From Treponema sp. (GTDB taxonomy: Bacteria > Spirochaetota > Spirochaetia > Treponematales > Breznakiellaceae): 22,353 nucleotides of DNA. The first letter of the stretch is position 1. The number at the start of each line of letters is the position of its first letter. Positions 8,070 through 16,148 of this stretch are shown here, piece after piece. The notes under the pieces are model-generated. The model was not told the origin of the DNA, searched no databases, and saw only the letters and a list, made by a program, of their open reading frames with translations. The DNA lies in the NCBI GenBank assembly GCA_031269405.1, contig JAISZE010000098.1, forward strand, positions 1-22,353. Reading direction: 5' to 3'. Both the position numbers and the translations under genes were made by a program.

Positions 8070-8981
8070 ATGCTTTTTGTCCGTTTTTGGGGAGTCCGGG
8101 GTTCCATCCCGTGTCCTGGTTCATCTACGATTGTCTATGGCGGCAATACCTCATGCCTTGAAATCCGGGCAGGGGAGCGGCTGGTTATCATTGATTTCGG
8201 CACAGGCATTAAACCTCTTGGAGACTGGCTTATGGCCCATGAAGCCGGAAAAGGCCCAATAGACACGGATATCTTTATCAGCCATACCCACTGGGATCAC
8301 ATCATGGGGTTTCCCATGTTCGCGCCTCTCTTTGTTCCTGCAACAAAACTCCGGATCCGGGGGCCTGTCTCTTTTGAGGATGATACCCTGGAATCCATCA
8401 TCGGCGCCCAGCTTTCCTACCGGTACTGGCCGGTACGGCAGAGCGAACTGGCTGCCAAAATAACATACGATCAGATACGGGAAACCGTAATGGACCTGGG
8501 AGGAGGACTTAGCGTTACGGCTAAATATCTGAACCATCCCATTTCCTGTTTAGGCTACCGTTTTGAATACCAGGGCAAGTCTATCGTTACCGCTTATGAT
8601 CACGAACCCTTCCGCAACCTCTTCCCTACGGATCCCGCAGATCCGGGATACAATGGGGACGCCGCACTGGAAGGGGAACAGGCGGCGAAGGAAGAAAACG
8701 AAAAGATACTCCGTTTTTTCAGCGCCGCGGATATACTCATACACGACGCCCAGTACACTTCGGAGGAGTATGAGAAGCACCTGGGCTGGGGGCATTCTTC
8801 CTATGATGACAGTATCAAGGCTGCCGCCCAGGCGGGGGTCAGGAAGCTGGTATTTTTCCACCACGATCCGAACAGGACAGATGATCAGCTTATGGAACTG
8901 GAGAGAGGATATGCAAAACAAGCCGCTCAATATAGCATTGAAGCCATGATGGCCAGGGAAGGGCTCACCATAGAAGCCTAG
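8070..8981 (+). CDS. Metallo-beta-lactamase-fold hydrolase
   Basis: A 303-residue cytoplasmic MBL-fold protein resembling the PhnP/RNase Z-like branch of putative phosphodiesterases. Seen: the family's N-terminal FWGVRGSIPCPG and GGNTSC, and a zinc site of His72, His74, Asp76 and His77 (SHTHWDH). Further ligand candidates are His156 (LNHP), Asp226 (HDAQYT) and His264/265 (FFHHDP), plus the typical WGHSS. The start is placed at ATG 8070 because the conserved MLFVRFWGVRGS begins there and GGAG (8061-8064) precedes it. The open frame extends upstream to 7983, but that part would overlap the HDOD gene and has no family similarity. The natural substrate is unknown. The gene lies 55 bases after the HDOD gene, and its stop is inside the ribosome site of the next gene. 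Confidence 0.9.
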   Translation: MLFVRFWGVRGSIPCPGSSTIVYGGNTSCLEIRAGERLVIIDFGTGIKPLGDWLMAHEAGKGPIDTDIFISHTHWDHIMGFPMFAPLFVPATKLRIRGPVSFEDDTLESIIGAQLSYRYWPVRQSELAAKITYDQIRETVMDLGGGLSVTAKYLNHPISCLGYRFEYQGKSIVTAYDHEPFRNLFPTDPADPGYNGDAALEGEQAAKEENEKILRFFSAADILIHDAQYTSEEYEKHLGWGHSSYDDSIKAAAQAGVRKLVFFHHDPNRTDDQLMELERGYAKQAAQYSIEAMMAREGLTIEA

Positions 8982-8991
8982 AGGAGGAATT

Positions 8992-10194
8992 GTGTCAAAA
9001 GTAAGCATCAGGAAGGTAAGGGCGATTCTGACAGCCCCGGGGGGAATCAATCTTATTGTGGTTAAGGTGGAAACTTCGGAACCAGGGCTGTACGGCCTGG
9101 GCTGCGCGACCTTCGCCTACCGGGAGAAGACCGTTAAATCCATGGTAGAGGATTATTTTGATCCTCTTCTTAACGGACGGGATCCGGCTGATATAGAAGA
9201 TCTCTGGCAGCTTATGAACTGTAACTCGTACTGGCGCAACGGCCCGGTAACCAATAACGCCGTATCCGGGGTGGATATGGCCCTTTGGGACATTAAGGGC
9301 AAGCTCGCAGGGATGCCCCTCTATGAGCTTCTGGGCGGACGTTCCCGGCCTGCCGCCGCAGTGTACCGCCACGCCGACGGCAAAACCCTGGAAGAAGTAG
9401 GGGACAATGCGCAGCAATTCCGGGAAGCCGGAACCCGGCATATCAGGATCCAGTGGGGCGGGTACGGCGGGAAAACCGGGGAGCTCCATCAGCCCGATGG
9501 AGCGGGCAGCGGGGTGTACTACGATCCCCGGCAGTACATGCGGGACACCCTGCGGCTCTTTGAGTATATACGGAACCGCATGGGAGATGATGTCGAACTC
9601 CTCCATGATACCCACGAGCGGCTTACTCCTATTGACGCCGTGCGCCTGGCTAAGGAACTGGAGCCTTTCAAGCTCTTTTTTTTGGAAGATATCCTCTCTC
9701 CCGAACAGGGCGGCTGGTTCCGCATGGTCCGCAGCCAGTGCGCCACGCCTATCGCCAATGGGGAACTCTACAATAATCCCAAGGAATGGGATTTCCTCAT
9801 CCGAGAGAGGCTCATCGATTTTATCAGGGTCCATATCAGCCAGATCGGGGGCATCACCCCTGCCCGGAAGCTGGCGGTGCTCTGTGAGGCCTTCGGCATC
9901 CGTACCGCCTGGCACGGCCCCGGCGATGTCTCCCCGGTGGGGCACGCGGCCAATATCCATCTCGATCTTGTCTGTCCCAACTTTGGCATCCAGGAATGGA
10001 GCGGTTTTACCAATGCTGCGCAGGAAGTTTTTCCCGGCTGTCCCGAGCTGAGGAACGGCTTTGTCTATGCCAACGACAAACCCGGCCTGGGAATCGACAT
10101 TAACGAGGATCTGGCTGCCAAATACCCCTGCAAGACCGGGGTTACCTTTTGGACCCAGACCCGCAGCCCGGACGGCACATTCCGCACTCCCTGA
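8992..10194 (+). CDS. ManD/RspA-type sugar-acid dehydratase (enolase superfamily)
   Basis: Dehydrates a sugar acid (mannonate, gluconate or a related aldonate) to a 2-keto-3-deoxy product, in the mannonate dehydratase subgroup. Seen: 400 residues, with YRHADG (125-130), metal ligands Asp206 (LLHDTHER), Glu232 (FLEDI) and Glu258 (NGELYNN), and catalytic-type His208 and His308 (AWHGPGDVSP). Residue 310 is Pro, and the protein ends in RTP rather than with the usual Trp near the C-terminus. Both features suggest a low-efficiency or altered-specificity member rather than a main mannonate dehydratase (inference from family knowledge). The start is GTG 8992, set by GAGGAGG at 8981-8987, which overlaps the upstream TAG. 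The SDR gene follows after 21 bases, as in dehydratase/oxidoreductase pairs for hexuronate-type acids. A T8 run lies at 9676-9683. Confidence 0.9.
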   Translation: MSKVSIRKVRAILTAPGGINLIVVKVETSEPGLYGLGCATFAYREKTVKSMVEDYFDPLLNGRDPADIEDLWQLMNCNSYWRNGPVTNNAVSGVDMALWDIKGKLAGMPLYELLGGRSRPAAAVYRHADGKTLEEVGDNAQQFREAGTRHIRIQWGGYGGKTGELHQPDGAGSGVYYDPRQYMRDTLRLFEYIRNRMGDDVELLHDTHERLTPIDAVRLAKELEPFKLFFLEDILSPEQGGWFRMVRSQCATPIANGELYNNPKEWDFLIRERLIDFIRVHISQIGGITPARKLAVLCEAFGIRTAWHGPGDVSPVGHAANIHLDLVCPNFGIQEWSGFTNAAQEVFPGCPELRNGFVYANDKPGLGIDINEDLAAKYPCKTGVTFWTQTRSPDGTFRTP

Positions 10195-10215
10195 CAGGCT
10201 GCCGGTAGGTTAAAG

Positions 10216-10971
10216 ATGAGTAAAAACGCTTTTGTTACCGGAGGCAGCCGGGGTATCGGCGCCGGTATAGTTAAGGTCCTTTCCGAATCCGGTTATGATA
10301 TTGCCTTCACCTATCACGAGAAGGACGATTCCGCCGAGGCCCTGAAAAATGAAGCCCGGGCCCTGGGAAGGCGGTGTTTTTGTTACCAGGCCAGCCTTGA
10401 AGATCCCGAGGTTCCCCTGAATGTTACCGCCCGGGCGGCGGAGGATCTGGGGGGCATTGATCTCCTGGTATGCAACGCAGGCAGGACCAGGCACAACGAT
10501 CTCCTTAACCTGGATCCGGCTTTAATCGAATTCATTTACGGCCTTAACTACCGTTCCTACCTGCTCTGTTCAAAGGCGGCGGCTAACGACATGGTCCGCC
10601 GGGGCGTTCCGGGGAACATCATCTTCATCACCTCCACCAGGGGTATCCGGGCCTATCCCGAAGACGCCCTCTACGGCGGGTTCAAAGCCGCCCTGAACCG
10701 GAGCGCCGAATCCATGGCCCTGGATCTGGCCAGGTACCGCATACGGGTGAACTGTATCGCCCCTGGGGCCACTGCCGTCAGGGGGAGCTACAGCCCTGAA
10801 GAGCTTTCCTCAGGCGCCTTTGCCCCGAGGATCCCCCTGGGCCGCCTGGGAACCCCCAGGGAGGTGGGGTATCTGGTGCGCTACATCGCCTCTGACGAAG
10901 CCGCGTACATGACAGGGAACATCGTCAAGCTCGACGGAGGCCTGATCCTTCCGGGGATGCCGGAACATTAG
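10216..10971 (+). CDS. Short-chain dehydrogenase/reductase (FabG-like)
   Basis: A 251-residue classical SDR, an NAD(P)-dependent alcohol/ketone oxidoreductase of the cytoplasm. Seen: the nucleotide motif TGGSRGIG (8-15), CNAG (87-90), Asn111, and the catalytic Ser140, Tyr153 and Lys157 (YGGFK). A C-terminal MTGNIVKLDGG, the usual end of FabG-like enzymes, is also present. The ribosome site is weak (AGG at 10207-10209). It lies 21 bases after the ManD-type gene. A likely role is interconversion of a keto-acid and an aldonate feeding the dehydratase, the job SDR-type mannonate oxidoreductases do elsewhere (inference). A generic 3-oxoacyl-type reductase cannot be excluded. Its stop lies one base from the stop of the convergent isomerase gene. 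Confidence 0.9.
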   Translation: MSKNAFVTGGSRGIGAGIVKVLSESGYDIAFTYHEKDDSAEALKNEARALGRRCFCYQASLEDPEVPLNVTARAAEDLGGIDLLVCNAGRTRHNDLLNLDPALIEFIYGLNYRSYLLCSKAAANDMVRRGVPGNIIFITSTRGIRAYPEDALYGGFKAALNRSAESMALDLARYRIRVNCIAPGATAVRGSYSPEELSSGAFAPRIPLGRLGTPREVGYLVRYIASDEAAYMTGNIVKLDGGLILPGMPEH

Positions 10972-10972
10972 T

Positions 10973-12373
10973 TCAAAGTAGAGTTACCTTACATCCCAGG
11001 CAGGAACCCAGGGCCTTTATTTCTTCCAGGACATCGCCGTAGACCAGGGCGCTGTGGTGGGTTCCTCCGCAGCGGGAATAGGCTTCCAGAAAAGCCGGAA
11101 GTTCCGTCCCTGGTTTGAACCAGCCGTTGACCGCTAAGCGCATCTTGTTTTCTCCGCTGACAGGAAGCATCTCCCCCAGGGCGGCGGTGATAGCGTAGAC
11201 CCCTTTCCCGAAAGGGGCGAAGTTTATCAGCGTGGCCTTTCCGCTCTTCATGGTTTTGTAGGCTACTGTGGGATTTTCCGCATCGGTAAAGGGGAAGGGT
11301 TTTTCCGTGAGAAAGGGTTTCCCGCTTGCGATATTGAAGTTGTATTCTCCCATGTGGCTCATAAAGACCGTTCCGTGTTCCCAGTCGGGGCAGAACATTT
11401 CGGTAAAAGTGGTTTCCCTGAAAATCGAAAGCAAGGCGCCGGTAAAGGCCGCCGTCAGAACATCCCCCTCGCCGGCATAGCCCAACCCTTCCGCCATAGC
11501 GGTGGAACATTCGGTAAAAGGCATAACAGGGAATCCCTTATTGCCTGCGCTGGATTCGTTGAAGTTTATGGTAAAGGCGCTGAGCCTTTCGTCTTTTGTC
11601 CAGTTACGAATGGCCAGACATACACGGGCGCTCCGGTCATAGACCTGGCGGCTCAGGTTTTTGTCAACCTCAAAGCGTTGGCAGTCCCGCTGGTATTCGG
11701 CGTCAATTTCGGCCTGCGTAACAGCGGCGATATAGGTTTCGCCTTTTTTGAAATCATAGGGAACCACGGTGATCCCCAGTTCCCGTTTCATCTCCTCAAA
11801 GGGAAGGCTGAAGTCCCCCATACCCTTGAACGGTCTGCCTACAAGACCGACCCGTGAATGGCTAAGGACCCTGGCCGCCGCCGCCGCTTTGGCGGTCTTG
11901 ACCACCCGGTCAACCACATCTGAGTGTTCTATATGGCCCGCATGAATGGTAAAGGCCTTGTTGTTCCTGATAAGGAGGTTGCACATATCCTGAACCCCAT
12001 GTATGCCGTGGTTGTAGCTGACGGCTTCAAGACCGGCGTTTTGATCAAAAGTATAATCCGGGGTGGTATCCATAACGATGATAGGGAGAGGGGTTTTCTT
12101 CAAGGCTTCTTCCGATTCCATCGAAGGGGAGTAGGCCAGGTGAAGGGTGATAACAACGTCGGCTTCCTGCCTTTCAAATTCCGAAAGGGCCCCGGCAAAT
12201 TCCCCTGCCAGCCGGCAGACAGGAACGGTGAGCACTTCAAGACCCGCGCCCTGGAGTTTATCCGCCGCTTTTCTATAAAACTTTTCGATACCGGGCCTCA
12301 TTTCGGGAGAACTCCGGTCATACAGCTCAATATAAAGCGGCAGAAGCCCCGCCACAGGTTTTCCATTTTTCAT
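10973..12373 (-). CDS. AraA/FucI-fold sugar isomerase
   Basis: A 466-residue protein of the L-fucose/L-arabinose isomerase superfamily, which interconverts aldoses and ketoses using Mn2+. Seen: an N-terminal domain with GLLPLYIELYD, and conserved acids and histidines in the second half. Glu302 (AGEGD), Glu332 (DWEHG), His340 (SHMGEYN) and His439/440 (GGTHHS) match in order the four metal/catalytic residues of L-arabinose isomerase. Overall divergence from AraA means the substrate is open. Start: ATG 12373, with a perfect AAGGAGG seven bases upstream. A longer frame to 12421 would overlap the amidohydrolase gene and lacks a ribosome site. It is the last gene of the minus-strand operon, 16 bases after the amidohydrolase, and probably supplies the ketose for the FGGY kinase. 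Confidence 0.82.
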   Translation of the reverse strand: MKNGKPVAGLLPLYIELYDRSSPEMRPGIEKFYRKAADKLQGAGLEVLTVPVCRLAGEFAGALSEFERQEADVVITLHLAYSPSMESEEALKKTPLPIIVMDTTPDYTFDQNAGLEAVSYNHGIHGVQDMCNLLIRNNKAFTIHAGHIEHSDVVDRVVKTAKAAAAARVLSHSRVGLVGRPFKGMGDFSLPFEEMKRELGITVVPYDFKKGETYIAAVTQAEIDAEYQRDCQRFEVDKNLSRQVYDRSARVCLAIRNWTKDERLSAFTINFNESSAGNKGFPVMPFTECSTAMAEGLGYAGEGDVLTAAFTGALLSIFRETTFTEMFCPDWEHGTVFMSHMGEYNFNIASGKPFLTEKPFPFTDAENPTVAYKTMKSGKATLINFAPFGKGVYAITAALGEMLPVSGENKMRLAVNGWFKPGTELPAFLEAYSRCGGTHHSALVYGDVLEEIKALGSCLGCKVTLL

Positions 12374-12389
12374 TTTATTCCTCCTTGCG

Positions 12390-13424
12390 TTACACGCAGC
12401 CTGAAAAAAGTTTTTCGGCATTGTTATAGAAAAAACCCTGCTTATATGCTTCGTCTTTTCCCAATTCTTCCATGGTATTCAGAATATTGTTGACTTGCTC
12501 GTAGACAAAAAAAGTGTATTTTGCCTCAGCTTCTTTTCCCTCTATGTGTTTGTTCCAGGGCAGGTCTTCCCGGCAGACATTGTAATACCCCGTCTCAGTC
12601 CAGCGGCGGCTTCCGTGAAAGAGGAATACGGGCAGGTCCAGCCCGTAGAGTATGCGATCGGGATGCAGAATCTGCATGGCCAGTTTGTGTACCTGTGGAT
12701 TCATCACCGCCGCGGTATCAAACCAGAAATGGTGAATGTCGTCTCCCAGAATTTCCGCCGCCTTCTCGAAGTAGCAGAGGTTGAAAGAGCGGCCCAAATG
12801 GGCAATAACGATCTTCAGCTTAGGAAACCGGGCGGCAATTTCCCGCAGTTCCCTGATATTGTTTTCATCGGCGAAGCGTCCCGCCCGGGGAAGGTGGAGG
12901 ACCACGCACTTGTTGAGCCGTTCCGCCAGGGCGCAGTGTTCCCAGGGGAAAAAGGCGGGGATGCTCAGTTCCGCTCCCTTAAAGGCCGAGACATAATCGG
13001 GGTAGGGCTTGAGGCCGGTAAAGCCATCGTTCCTGATGTCCTTTTCGATATTTTCAACCTTTGCCTCGGGCCTGGTGGTGATGAAGCCGTAGTCGATCTT
13101 CCCCGATTTGATAAGGGACGCGATGTACCGGTTATTGCCATCAGTGTCGGCTTCCTTGACAGCGACAGGAAGGGCAGCGAAACGGTAATCCCTCCCCGGA
13201 AAGAAGGAGTCCGCAAAAAAGCGGGCGTTTTCTATGGACATCTCGCCGCCGGATTGAAGGGCCCAGTCGCTGTCGATACGTTCCTGCGGAATTGACGCCG
13301 TGTGTTCGGGGAGGCTGATATGGGCATGGGCGTCCAGGATTTTGCGGGGCAGCCGTTTTTCCAGCCTGTCCTGAAAATAGGAGCGGTCAAGATCGGTTAC
13401 TGAAAAATAGCTTATAGGGTTCAT
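12390..13424 (-). CDS. Amidohydrolase-2 family metal-dependent hydrolase or decarboxylase
   Basis: A 344-residue TIM-barrel protein of the amidohydrolase-2 family, whose members hydrolyse lactones or decarboxylate acids. Seen: DAHAH (31-35) with metal ligands His33 and His35, Lys139 (GLKPYP), His177 (VLHLPR), His209 (IAHLGR) and Asp263 (YGLDLP), so the full ligand set seems intact. Its ATG overlaps the stop of the kinase gene (ATGA at 13421-13424), and AAAGGAGG lies within the kinase end, giving coupled translation. It sits between kinase and isomerase genes of a sugar operon. A lactonase acting on a sugar-derived lactone would fit (inference), but no specific substrate can be named. Confidence 0.83.
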   Translation of the reverse strand: MNPISYFSVTDLDRSYFQDRLEKRLPRKILDAHAHISLPEHTASIPQERIDSDWALQSGGEMSIENARFFADSFFPGRDYRFAALPVAVKEADTDGNNRYIASLIKSGKIDYGFITTRPEAKVENIEKDIRNDGFTGLKPYPDYVSAFKGAELSIPAFFPWEHCALAERLNKCVVLHLPRAGRFADENNIRELREIAARFPKLKIVIAHLGRSFNLCYFEKAAEILGDDIHHFWFDTAAVMNPQVHKLAMQILHPDRILYGLDLPVFLFHGSRRWTETGYYNVCREDLPWNKHIEGKEAEAKYTFFVYEQVNNILNTMEELGKDEAYKQGFFYNNAEKLFSGCV

Positions 13425-14917
13425 AGAACACCTCCTTTTTTGTACAGTTTTTCCATAAATGAAAGCACTTCGTTGTAACGCCGGGACTTCTCCCGGTAAA
13501 AATCCCTGTCCGCCGTGGTTTCTCTGACTGCTTCCTGCCCCGCCGCCTTTGCGGCGGCAGCGGCGTAGTCAGGATACCAGCCCTGGCCGCAGGCGGCGAT
13601 AAAGGCCGCCCCCAGAGCGCAACTGTCGGTTATGTTCATTTTGTAAAACGGAACGTCCAGGACGGCGGTAAGCATGTCGAGCCACACGGAGCTCTTGATG
13701 GCGCCGCCCATTATTTTGATGCTCCGGGGTGTAAAGCCGCGGGCTTCAAAATCCGTTACGGCGTTGTTAAGGGAAAATGCCGCGGATTCCATAACCGCCA
13801 GGGCCAGAGCATAAGGGTTTGCGGCAAAGTCCATTCCTATAAACCCGCCCCGGGCGGCTGGGTTCCAGGCAGGGTAAGAAGCCCCGGCCAGCCAGGGAAG
13901 GAAAAAAAGGTTTCCGCACTTCGGCGCTTCTGCCGCCGCCTTTTCATCAATGGCATCGAAACTTTCCCCAGGGAGGAAGGTATCTTTTATCCACTGATAG
14001 GCCGCCCCCGCTCCGGCCAGGGAAGCCATGTTCCCGTACAGCCCCTTGGCGGGATGGGGGCAGGCGGCAATGTAGGTATCAGAAAATATGGGCGTTTCGG
14101 TTATCCCCATAAGAACCCAGGCAGTACCGGTGGAAACCAGCATGTCTCCGGCGTTTACCGCCCCGCAGCCGATAGAGGCGCAGTACTGGTCGTGGGCGCC
14201 GTTGTACACCGGGGTGTCTTTTGTAAGCCCCAGGGCGGAAGCGGCTTCGGCAGTCAATCCGCCGATGAGGCTGCCCGTTGGGGCGATCTCCGGAAGTTCT
14301 TTTTCGCTTATCCCCAGGGCGTCGAGAATGGTTTTGTCCCAGCAGCCTGAGCCGGTATTGAAGAGCTGGCGTATGGCGGCGTTGGTGGGATCGATAACGG
14401 CCCGGCCCGTGAGCCGCAGGTTCATATATTCAAGCGTACTCAGGTAGAGCGCCGCATCCCGGTACGCGCCGCTCTGCCTCATCCAGAGGATCTTGGCGGC
14501 GTCATTGCCGGGACCGGCGCGCCAGCCTGAAATCCGGTAAATGGCCTCGTTTCCCAAAAGGGATTCGAGCTTTTCCGACTGGACCCGTGCCCGGCGGTCC
14601 ATCCAGGTAAGGGCCCGGCCCAAGGGTTTCCCCCGGCGATCCAGGGCGGTCATGGTAGCCCCCTGGGTAGAAAGGCTTATAGCCTTTATGTTCCGGGCCT
14701 TGTTTTCCGGCGCAGCCCGGCGTACCGCCTTGACGCAGGCATCCCACCAGTCCCCGCTTTCCTGTTCAACGCGGTTTCCTTCGCTGTAAAGCCGGTAGCC
14801 CTCGTAACCCTGGCCGGCAATATTCCCCGCCTCGGCCATCAGTATCGCCTTGGTCCCCGAAGTTCCTACGTCTATTCCCAGGACATAAGGCCCGTTATTT
14901 CCCTGATTCATTACCAT
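13421..14917 (-). CDS. FGGY-family carbohydrate kinase (xylulokinase-like)
   Basis: A 498-residue ATP-dependent sugar kinase that phosphorylates a ketose or polyol. Seen: the first phosphate motif GIDVGTSGTK (14-23) with Asp16, the sugar-binding region STQGATM (83-89) and WMDRRA (105-110), and the catalytic base Asp243 in NGAHDQYC. The adenosine-side GGAIKSSVW is in the C-terminal domain. Length and motif order fit xylulokinase-type members. The first ATG (14915-14917) overlaps the YjbQ stop as TAATG. A second ATG two codons later is equally possible, and the ribosome site is weak, so re-initiation is likely. In the operon it probably acts on the product of the AraA-like isomerase, giving a ketose phosphate for the TIM-like protein. 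The specific sugar is unknown. Confidence 0.92.
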   Translation of the reverse strand: MVMNQGNNGPYVLGIDVGTSGTKAILMAEAGNIAGQGYEGYRLYSEGNRVEQESGDWWDACVKAVRRAAPENKARNIKAISLSTQGATMTALDRRGKPLGRALTWMDRRARVQSEKLESLLGNEAIYRISGWRAGPGNDAAKILWMRQSGAYRDAALYLSTLEYMNLRLTGRAVIDPTNAAIRQLFNTGSGCWDKTILDALGISEKELPEIAPTGSLIGGLTAEAASALGLTKDTPVYNGAHDQYCASIGCGAVNAGDMLVSTGTAWVLMGITETPIFSDTYIAACPHPAKGLYGNMASLAGAGAAYQWIKDTFLPGESFDAIDEKAAAEAPKCGNLFFLPWLAGASYPAWNPAARGGFIGMDFAANPYALALAVMESAAFSLNNAVTDFEARGFTPRSIKIMGGAIKSSVWLDMLTAVLDVPFYKMNITDSCALGAAFIAACGQGWYPDYAAAAAKAAGQEAVRETTADRDFYREKSRRYNEVLSFMEKLYKKGGVL

Positions 14918-15414
14918 TACTCGCCTATAATCTGCACCTGGACTTGGCGTTCCCTCGGGCAGGTCTGATCAAAATCAATAAAATAGATGTGGCCGTAGCT
15001 TCCCAGGTCCAGCTTTCCGTCAATTATGGGGATTGATTCGTTCCTGCCGATAAACACAGAACGGAGATGGGCGTCGGTGTTAAGGGTCTGGGGTTTGTCT
15101 TCCCCGTGCTGTTTTGCAAATTCCGTCAGTTCCGGGCCGGGGTGCATGTACTGCCCTTCCTTGCGGCAGGTTGGAATCAGTTTTTCAAAAATATCAAGCA
15201 GATCCTGCTGGAGGTACTCCAGGCCGTTGTAGGTTTTATCGAAGGAACATTCCTGGGTCATAACCGAACAGGTAGTATGATGGGAATATACCAGGCAGAA
15301 GCCGCACGTAACCCCCGATTTATCTACAATTTCCTGAACTTTTTCTGTTATCGTATGAAAAACCGGCCTTATTCCCGTAGACAGCAGATTAAAGGATTCC
15401 CGTAACGCTTTCAT
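14917..15414 (-). CDS. YjbQ/UPF0047 family protein
   Basis: A 165-residue member of the YjbQ family, small beta-rich proteins reported to have weak thiamine-phosphate synthase activity and otherwise of unclear function. Seen: SHHTTCS (44-50) with the conserved histidines, AHLRSVFIGRNESIPI (115-130), which is the family hallmark with His116, and LDLGSYGHIYFIDFD (136-149). It is about 25 residues longer than the usual ~140, with the extra length between the two motifs (about 83-110). It starts in ATGA overlapping the TIM-like stop (15411-15414) and ends in TAATG overlapping the kinase start, so it is locked into the sugar operon at both ends. This makes a dedicated role in this pathway likely, though its chemistry is unknown. 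Confidence 0.88.
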   Translation of the reverse strand: MKALRESFNLLSTGIRPVFHTITEKVQEIVDKSGVTCGFCLVYSHHTTCSVMTQECSFDKTYNGLEYLQQDLLDIFEKLIPTCRKEGQYMHPGPELTEFAKQHGEDKPQTLNTDAHLRSVFIGRNESIPIIDGKLDLGSYGHIYFIDFDQTCPRERQVQVQIIGE

Positions 15415-16130
15415 TTTACCAGCTCCGCAGTTTTTATTTTTTTCAGGTCTTCGTATGCTTTTCGTACATTGAAGATCATTTCATCGGCCAGGGCATGGGG
15501 GTCGGGGGCGTTTATTATACCCGAACATGAACCGGCGGCCTCGGAACCAGCGTAGATGAACTTGTAGACCTGTTCCCCTGAGGATATACCCGCAGCCTGT
15601 TCTACCAGGATGTCCGGGTATATTTCCTTGATAGCCCTGATAGACTCAAGGACATAACCCATGCCGCTGGCGGATCCCGAACCGATAAGTTCCGCAGGCT
15701 CAGGATTGATGATGTCCGGGTGAAGCTGGGCGATGGCCCTGGCTTCGGCAATGGTATCGGCGCAGGCGAAGCTGAGCATATCCAGTTCGTTGGCCCGGTC
15801 TATGGTCTTTTTAATGGCTGTAAGGGACATGGGGCGTTCGCAGTGGTTTACCACTACGCCCCGGGCTCCCGCCGCCCTGAGGGCTTCTGGGAGCACATCG
15901 GCCATCCCCCTGCCAGGGCGGATAAGATCCATATAGGGGGCCAGTACGATAAGGTTACGGGTGTTTTCCGCCACCCTCCGGATCTCCGTATACGGGGCAA
16001 TAAAAAGGACATCAATGTCGTACTTTTCAGCCGCTTTGTCCGCTGTTCTGGCGAGTTTCAGAACCTCATCGCCGTAAATATAGTTCTTTACACCGATTTC
16101 AAAAAAGGGTACTCTAATTTTAGCTTTCAT
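15411..16130 (-). CDS. Triosephosphate-isomerase-like protein
   Basis: A 239-residue TIM-family protein; family members isomerise short phosphosugars. Seen: Lys15 in IGVKNY (TIM Lys12), His96 in NHCERPM (TIM GHSER) and Glu145 in PEPAELIGSG (TIM YEPVWAIGTG), so all three catalytic residues are kept. The C-terminal phosphate-binding AGSEAAGSCSGI differs from glycolytic TIM. The divergent loops and operon context argue against a housekeeping tpiA. Homologues in erythritol and threitol pathways act on tetrulose phosphates, a possible analogy. The start is ATG 16130 with AAGG eight bases away. An in-frame ATG at 16157 would lie at the -10 box of the promoter and lacks a ribosome site. It is the first gene of the minus-strand operon, so it is expressed at once upon induction. 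Confidence 0.87.
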   Translation of the reverse strand: MKAKIRVPFFEIGVKNYIYGDEVLKLARTADKAAEKYDIDVLFIAPYTEIRRVAENTRNLIVLAPYMDLIRPGRGMADVLPEALRAAGARGVVVNHCERPMSLTAIKKTIDRANELDMLSFACADTIAEARAIAQLHPDIINPEPAELIGSGSASGMGYVLESIRAIKEIYPDILVEQAAGISSGEQVYKFIYAGSEAAGSCSGIINAPDPHALADEMIFNVRKAYEDLKKIKTAELVK

Positions 16131-16148
16131 TGATAAAACCTTGAGGAG

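Noticed and set aside
8995..9960. 321-codon minus-strand frame opposite the ManD-type gene
   Set aside because: It is a shadow of a clear enolase-superfamily enzyme and shows no domain or ribosome site.
12374..12421. 16-codon N-terminal extension of the AraA-like isomerase
   Set aside because: It overlaps the amidohydrolase end, and a perfect AAGGAGG directs translation to ATG 12373.
12495..13295. 266-codon plus-strand frame opposite the amidohydrolase
   Set aside because: The opposite strand encodes a protein with the complete metal-ligand set; this frame has no recognisable motif.
15411..16130. Annotation as glycolytic tpiA
   Set aside because: The signature loops differ from glycolytic TIM and the gene is first in an inducible sugar operon instead of a glycolytic cluster.
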